Shown here: piece by piece, positions 6,653 through 10,816 of the stretch | Layout of the letters: each line of letters opens with the position of its first letter | Position numbering within the stretch: position 1 is the stretch's first letter | Source: Smithellaceae bacterium | Lineage (GTDB): Bacteria; Desulfobacterota; Syntrophia; Syntrophales; Smithellaceae | Direction: 5' to 3' | Assembly: GCA_028704195.1 (NCBI GenBank) | Contig: JAQVLL010000036.1 | Location: 1-10,816 of the forward strand | Length of the DNA stretch: 10,816 nt | Notes under the pieces: model-generated | What the model was told of the DNA's origin: nothing | Databases searched by the model: none | Seen by the model: only the letters and a program-made list of their open reading frames with translations | Translations under genes and position numbers: made by a program

Positions 6653-8769
6653 CAGGTGCCTTTATACTTTTTCAGGAGAAGCCGGATGATAAATCTGATT
6701 CTGAACTTCAGATTGTCCATCATGTATTCACTGAATTCTCGTCCGTAATGAATATCTATGATCCAGAGGTTATATTTCTTTTGGAAAAAAGGGACTTCCT
6801 GTGTTTGAAAATAATCAGATGGATAAACAAGAATGGGAATCTGTTCCACCCGATAGCAACCGACCACCTGGGAAATAGCCGCGGACAGGATTGGCCAGGG
6901 CAGGCCCGCCGCATCAGTCACAAGGATTTTGAGTCCGTTTAAGAAGTCCGACAGGCTGAGACCTATATTTGATTGGTTCACCACCAGAACCGCTTTGACT
7001 CTTCCGTGTTGACTGAGAGCAAGGCTATGGCAGCTTCTGATAAACCCCTGGCGGGCATACAGCTCCGTCAGTAAGGCTCCCTCGCCGCCATCCTTGTCTA
7101 AACGCAACACATCCAGCAGAAGACCGTTGGACGTATTACGGTAAAAAAAGTTCAGTTCTTCCAGGTCCGCGGCTGTGCACTCTCCAAGCGACCACCCATT
7201 CGGCAGGGGTTTGCGGGAGCAGGTTGTCGGGTAATTGAGATACGAAAAAAGATCCATCGAACAGGCACGCGGGTTCTTAAAATGCCTGGCGAAACCGCCA
7301 AAAAAATGATCGGGGAAACGGTTTTCCGGACGGAAATAGAACATCATATAGTCCATCGCGACCGTGGGCAGCCGATAAAGGCCGTTAAAATAATACATGA
7401 TACTTTTCAGAACTTGCAGGCCCGTTCTCTTTCTGTCAAGGGGCCGGGCAGCAAGGTGGTGGACCATCCAGGCCCGCCCGTAGGATCGGACGATGGAGGC
7501 GTGCCCGTAAATCCGTCCGTTTCGCTGATAAGTAAGCTGCGGGGTGATTTCCGGATTATGGCGATACAGCCGCTGATAAGTTTTTTTGATATGCTGCCTG
7601 TTTGCCTGAACCATGGAATATTTTTTGGGGTAGATAAAACCGCTGTCAAAAAGAAATTCCCACAGCCGATCCGCATCGACCTCATCGGCAATATGAATGC
7701 TGGAATCCAGAATATTCATCACAATATGACAGAGCCTGTTATAGGCGGTAATTTCCATATCCAGAATGACAAAACCGTAGCAGATAACATTATTTCTTTT
7801 CATGCGGCGGTAAAGAACCTGCGCTTTGCACGATATGGGCAATGCGCCTGAAAAGTTCATCTTCAAATCCCGAATGATCATTCCCGGCATCAGAACATCT
7901 TCATCAGCCGAGAGCTCAATGGAGAAGCCCGATGAGGAAAGGTCCTTTATATCCAGCTGGATATTTTTAAAGATGAATGGATGCTGGAAGGTTATATTCG
8001 GCCGGGGACTGACCCCGACACGGGGGTTACGCCATTTTTTCTTTAAAAAACGGCTCATCTGGCTGGTCGTCGGAGAAAACACAATCTCGCGGACCCCCTG
8101 GTCTGATGTTTGCCTGAGACATCGGCAAGATGTTGAAAACACCATATGGCCATCCCGATAAAAATTGATGGTGGACGTCCTGTCGGAATTAAACCACAGG
8201 AAAGAACTGGCGCCGAATGGACTGACCTTGACGGTGAAGGCCCGGGAACTGAAATCCGTCAACTGCCCCTGGGCCTGAAATCCGTCCTGCACCAGTGTGG
8301 CTCTTACACCATGACAATTAAAGTGCTTTGCCTGCCGTTTACCGAGAATATACGCCTTATCGGGTATTTTAAAGGTAAAATGATCTCGCTGAATGTCCCT
8401 GATCTTAGCGGGCAAGAGGAATATCGTGAGACCGTCCGTAAGAATAATATCCAGAATTTTCGCATTTTCCACAAACGGACGGTTTTTCTCCGGCCAATAG
8501 CAGGTCATGGATTGGTCGCTGCAGGGGGACGGATGGGCTTCGACAAGTATTTCCTTGTTGTCGCGGTAATGACGGAGGTGGACTTGAACCATACCATCCA
8601 TAAAATGGATGCTGTTCCACAGGTTGGTGAGCTTACGCTGCTTGATAGTCTTTTTGGCATCGAGGTTTTGAACAAGATCATGATGGTGGAAATAGAGCGG
8701 TCTGGCCACGACATCAGGATCAGGTTGTTCATTAACCTGTTCTACAATTATAGGCCCTCGCTGATTCAT
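6652..8769 (-). CDS. PilZ-domain protein with GNAT-like C-terminal half
   Basis: The 705-residue product has a recognisable PilZ domain at about 245-340: an arginine/lysine-rich lead (KKKWRNPR, 243-250) and the hallmark DLSSSG (276-281) followed by FSIEL. PilZ domains bind cyclic di-GMP through RxxxR and D/NxSxxG; here the second motif is intact but the arginine motif is not a clean RxxxR. A second, degenerate PilZ-like segment lies at about 144-183 (TDFSSRAFTVKV, with the motif glycine replaced by Ala). The region 365-465 (YGHASIVRSYGRAWMVHHLAA, at 421-441) has the look of an acyl-CoA N-acyltransferase (GNAT) core, and 525-675 may be a second such fold; both are inferences. The C-terminus (689-705) is a basic amphipathic tail rich in R, K, I and L that could touch the membrane. 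An AGGAG site eight bases upstream supports the start, which lies inside the preceding gene (38-base overlap). Confidence 0.85.
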   Translation of the reverse strand: MNQRGPIIVEQVNEQPDPDVVARPLYFHHHDLVQNLDAKKTIKQRKLTNLWNSIHFMDGMVQVHLRHYRDNKEILVEAHPSPCSDQSMTCYWPEKNRPFVENAKILDIILTDGLTIFLLPAKIRDIQRDHFTFKIPDKAYILGKRQAKHFNCHGVRATLVQDGFQAQGQLTDFSSRAFTVKVSPFGASSFLWFNSDRTSTINFYRDGHMVFSTSCRCLRQTSDQGVREIVFSPTTSQMSRFLKKKWRNPRVGVSPRPNITFQHPFIFKNIQLDIKDLSSSGFSIELSADEDVLMPGMIIRDLKMNFSGALPISCKAQVLYRRMKRNNVICYGFVILDMEITAYNRLCHIVMNILDSSIHIADEVDADRLWEFLFDSGFIYPKKYSMVQANRQHIKKTYQRLYRHNPEITPQLTYQRNGRIYGHASIVRSYGRAWMVHHLAARPLDRKRTGLQVLKSIMYYFNGLYRLPTVAMDYMMFYFRPENRFPDHFFGGFARHFKNPRACSMDLFSYLNYPTTCSRKPLPNGWSLGECTAADLEELNFFYRNTSNGLLLDVLRLDKDGGEGALLTELYARQGFIRSCHSLALSQHGRVKAVLVVNQSNIGLSLSDFLNGLKILVTDAAGLPWPILSAAISQVVGCYRVEQIPILVYPSDYFQTQEVPFFQKKYNLWIIDIHYGREFSEYMMDNLKFRIRFIIRLLLKKYKGT

Positions 8770-10816
8770 GGGTAAGGCTCCTGCTGGAAATTCTACTGTT
8801 TAGATTCCGTATGAAATTCAAAATTGCCAAAGCGGCTTCTTCAGGCTTCTCGAATTGTATAGCATGCCCACTACTCAAGGTAATTAACTGATTTCCTTTA
8901 TTATCGAAAAATAAGGGATCCAATAGTTGTTTGACTTTGTTGTTGTCCACAATACGGTCTTGTTCCGCCATGATCACGAGTACGGGAAGGCGGTTCTTCA
9001 GCATGGCAGACCTGGACATCTCCTGAATCTCTTCCATGATCCTTGTGGATTTTAGGTTCAGAAATATGGTTTTGAGATCATCTTTCTCGATGAAATCCAG
9101 CCACTCATCAACCAGTGTAAAATCTGTCGCTTCCATGGGAACGGGAATGCAGGCATGATCATAGTCCGGTTTCAGTTTAAACTCGGCAATCATGCCAGAT
9201 ACGATTTTCCCGGTAATGCTTACAACTGAGCGGAAACGTTCATTTGAGAAAATAACCGGCGTCATCAGGACAAGGCTGGAAACGGCATCGTGCATTTTGG
9301 ATGCGGCAACTGCAGCGAACAGCGCACCCTGACTCCAGCCCATAAGATGCACCCTTTTGAAAGATTTTTTCAAGAATTCAACGTGCTGAATGACATCTTC
9401 AATGACCGCATGTACGGAACCCAGGTCTCCCCGTTTATCATTCAATCCGCATCCCCTACGGTCTGCGGCGATCACCGTCAGTTCCGGCATCATCGATCTT
9501 AACTGAATTGCCAGCGGTGCCTGCCATCCTGAATGACTCATCCCCCCGTGCAGAATCAGCACCGCATCTTCACCTTCCGGAGGACCCCAGCGCCGGAAGT
9601 GAATTTTATATTGGTCGGGCATTTCCAGAAAACAGATCTCCGGCGCACCATCATCCGGTGTCTGAGGCATACGGCACTGCATGCCAAATCCGGTGTTCCA
9701 GTTTTCCACCGGGACAATCTGAAGCCCTAGGACAGTTTTCAGATAGTAGGGCAAGCGCAAATCCAGGTTCCCTTCGCGTCCGAACTTCAGTGTTGGGTAA
9801 ACCGGCTCCCGTTGAACCAGATAATCGCCAAAAGCGCCTTCATGAGCCGCGAGGCTTTCATCTGCGGCGGCAGAGGCAACGAGTGCGGCTCTCGTCAGCA
9901 AGGATGTTTCACCAACATGACAACCGATAATTATCGGCCATCCCCGTTTTTTTACCTCGGTGATCATCCGTAATGCGCGGATAAGACCGCCCACCCGCGA
10001 AATTTTGATATTGGCAATGAATTGACCGGGCACATTTTGAAATGCCCGCAGATGCTCCAGTGTGCATAGGCTTTCGTCCAGAATCACGGGAAGGCCTGTG
10101 GCGGTGCTGAAGCGGCTGATCTCCTTAACATCTCTTGCCTGCACCGGTTCCTCAACGGCAAATAACCTTCCACACCCCAGCGCGCGGGTAAAGGCAATGG
10201 CTTCGTCACAATGTTTCTTCCATAAATTATTGGCGTCCAGACGAATGCGGAGAGCGGGAACGTGATGATGAACGGACAAGACCTCCAGGAAATCGATTTT
10301 CTGTTTATCTTTTTCCAGATTGCCGCCAAGCTTGATTTTGAAATCCGTGATTCCGCGGATCAGATATTGATCGACCAGCGTGGCGTATTGCCACGACTTG
10401 CTGTCCCCCAGGACAGCCGTGTAGCGGCCAAAACGCATGCCTTCAGTAACCCCCAGCAGAGCCTCCACTGAACAGCCCTTTTCCCTGGCCAGAAGGTCCA
10501 GCACCGCCATTTCGACGGCGCACCATGCTGAAGGGTATTGATCAATGATTTTTTCGTGAGAGGATATCCACTGCCTGACATCATCGAGATTAGAAAAATC
10601 AGCCTTGCCCTCGGAAAAATTTTCTTCGATCCATTTAAGGCTGGATGCGAGATCGTCACCGGCCACATAGTCTCTTGGACAACCTTCACCATATCCAGTA
10701 TGTTCGCGCCTTTGTGCCCGGACCCAGATGCTTTCTCCTTCATTCCTGGTCGCGGCGGCATGCCGGATAGTGGTTTTCAAAGTTAACCGCAGTGGCTCTG
10801 CCTTGATCTGGATGAT
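8732..10816 (-). CDS. Enolase-superfamily / alpha-beta hydrolase fusion protein (5' end outside window)
   Basis: The frame is open through the right edge: before the TTG at 10780 twelve more codons read IIQIKAEPLRLT, the expected first strand of an enolase N-terminal domain, so the true start is beyond 10816. Of 694 visible residues, about 1-355 are an enolase-superfamily unit of the muconate-lactonizing/dipeptide-epimerase/MenC group. Catalytic candidates are KIK (K160, K162), metal ligands D194 (LDANN), E222 (VEEP) and D247 (LDES), and K271 (NIKIS); all are present. After a linker (about 355-400) comes an alpha/beta hydrolase: HGG (423-425), nucleophile S495 in GWSQGA, D620 (EQDRIV) and H651 (SGHAIQFE). 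Both halves look catalytically competent. MenC and MenH have these two folds in this order in the plant PHYLLO protein, but no other menaquinone gene is here. An epimerase plus esterase or peptidase is equally possible. It is the first visible gene of the minus-strand operon. Confidence 0.9.
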   Translation of the reverse strand: MIQIKAEPLRLTLKTTIRHAAATRNEGESIWVRAQRREHTGYGEGCPRDYVAGDDLASSLKWIEENFSEGKADFSNLDDVRQWISSHEKIIDQYPSAWCAVEMAVLDLLAREKGCSVEALLGVTEGMRFGRYTAVLGDSKSWQYATLVDQYLIRGITDFKIKLGGNLEKDKQKIDFLEVLSVHHHVPALRIRLDANNLWKKHCDEAIAFTRALGCGRLFAVEEPVQARDVKEISRFSTATGLPVILDESLCTLEHLRAFQNVPGQFIANIKISRVGGLIRALRMITEVKKRGWPIIIGCHVGETSLLTRAALVASAAADESLAAHEGAFGDYLVQREPVYPTLKFGREGNLDLRLPYYLKTVLGLQIVPVENWNTGFGMQCRMPQTPDDGAPEICFLEMPDQYKIHFRRWGPPEGEDAVLILHGGMSHSGWQAPLAIQLRSMMPELTVIAADRRGCGLNDKRGDLGSVHAVIEDVIQHVEFLKKSFKRVHLMGWSQGALFAAVAASKMHDAVSSLVLMTPVIFSNERFRSVVSITGKIVSGMIAEFKLKPDYDHACIPVPMEATDFTLVDEWLDFIEKDDLKTIFLNLKSTRIMEEIQEMSRSAMLKNRLPVLVIMAEQDRIVDNNKVKQLLDPLFFDNKGNQLITLSSGHAIQFEKPEEAALAILNFIRNLNSRISSRSLTHESARAYNCRTG
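8778..8782 (-). promoter_or_regulatory. Ribosome binding site for the PilZ gene, inside the upstream coding sequence
   Basis: On the minus strand AGGAG (plus-strand 8782-8778) stands eight bases before the ATG at 8769-8767. It lies within the end of the enolase-hydrolase gene, so initiation probably depends on ribosomes finishing that gene. Confidence 0.75.

Noticed and set aside
8146..8775. A 209-codon open frame on the plus strand opposite the PilZ gene
   Set aside because: It is antisense to the well-supported 705-residue protein and has no recognisable domain, ribosome site or neighbour.
10778..10780. TTG at 10780 as the true start of the enolase-hydrolase gene
   Set aside because: The twelve codons to the window edge are open and match the first strand of the enolase N-terminal domain, so the gene begins beyond the window.
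8732..10816. Naming the fusion menC-menH
   Set aside because: The fold order fits, but no other menaquinone gene is in the window and the enolase residues do not separate MenC from dipeptide epimerases by eye.

Overview
The window looks like a chromosomal accessory region of an anaerobic, GC-balanced proteobacterium of the Desulfobacterota/Deltaproteobacteria type (Syntrophus-like or sulfate-reducer-like). This is inferred from the gene mix: a sigma-54 activator, a stand-alone SCP2 sterol/lipid-carrier domain, a large hybrid histidine kinase, a PilZ protein and a radical SAM enzyme. No marker gene fixes the taxon. I see no rRNA, tRNA, CRISPR array, insertion sequence or phage gene.

Plus strand, 1-3548: the 3' end of a sigma-54 (NtrC/Fis-type) activator enters from the left (1-570). 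A non-coding stretch of 375 bases follows. It holds a near-consensus sigma-70 promoter (TTGACA, 17 bp, TATAGT; 816-844) and leads into a compact run of three genes: an SCP2-like lipid-binding protein (946-1347), an M24/creatinase-fold protein (1362 onward) and a radical SAM protein with extra C-terminal cysteines (about 2598-3548). The M24 gene has an in-frame TAA at 2442-2444. Its last 46 codons (2445-2582) are intact in the same frame beyond that stop, so it is either a fresh nonsense mutant, a readthrough gene or a sequence error. The usual fourth metal-ligand Glu also appears as Met. A short, unrecognised 75-residue ORF (3652-3879) sits after the radical SAM gene and runs into the end of the convergent kinase gene.

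Minus strand, 10816-3809: three tightly overlapping genes transcribed leftward. First is an unusual fusion of an enolase-superfamily (muconate-lactonizing/dipeptide-epimerase/MenC-like) domain to an alpha/beta hydrolase, whose 5' end lies beyond the right edge. Next is a 705-residue protein with one clear PilZ (c-di-GMP-binding-type) domain, a second degenerate PilZ-like segment and a C-terminal half that looks GNAT-like. Last is a 947-residue membrane hybrid histidine kinase with a cysteine-bearing V4R-like N-terminus, two membrane helices, GAF, PAS, HisKA, HATPase and receiver domains. The 38-bp overlap and the TGATG stop/start overlap imply co-translation of an enzyme fusion, a probable c-di-GMP effector and a phosphorelay kinase. 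This is the most promising candidate for an undescribed system.

How the parts work together is inference. The plus-strand genes look like a lipid or small-molecule pathway, and the minus-strand unit looks like signal-controlled metabolism or envelope modification. The substrate is not readable from sequence for any of the enzymes.
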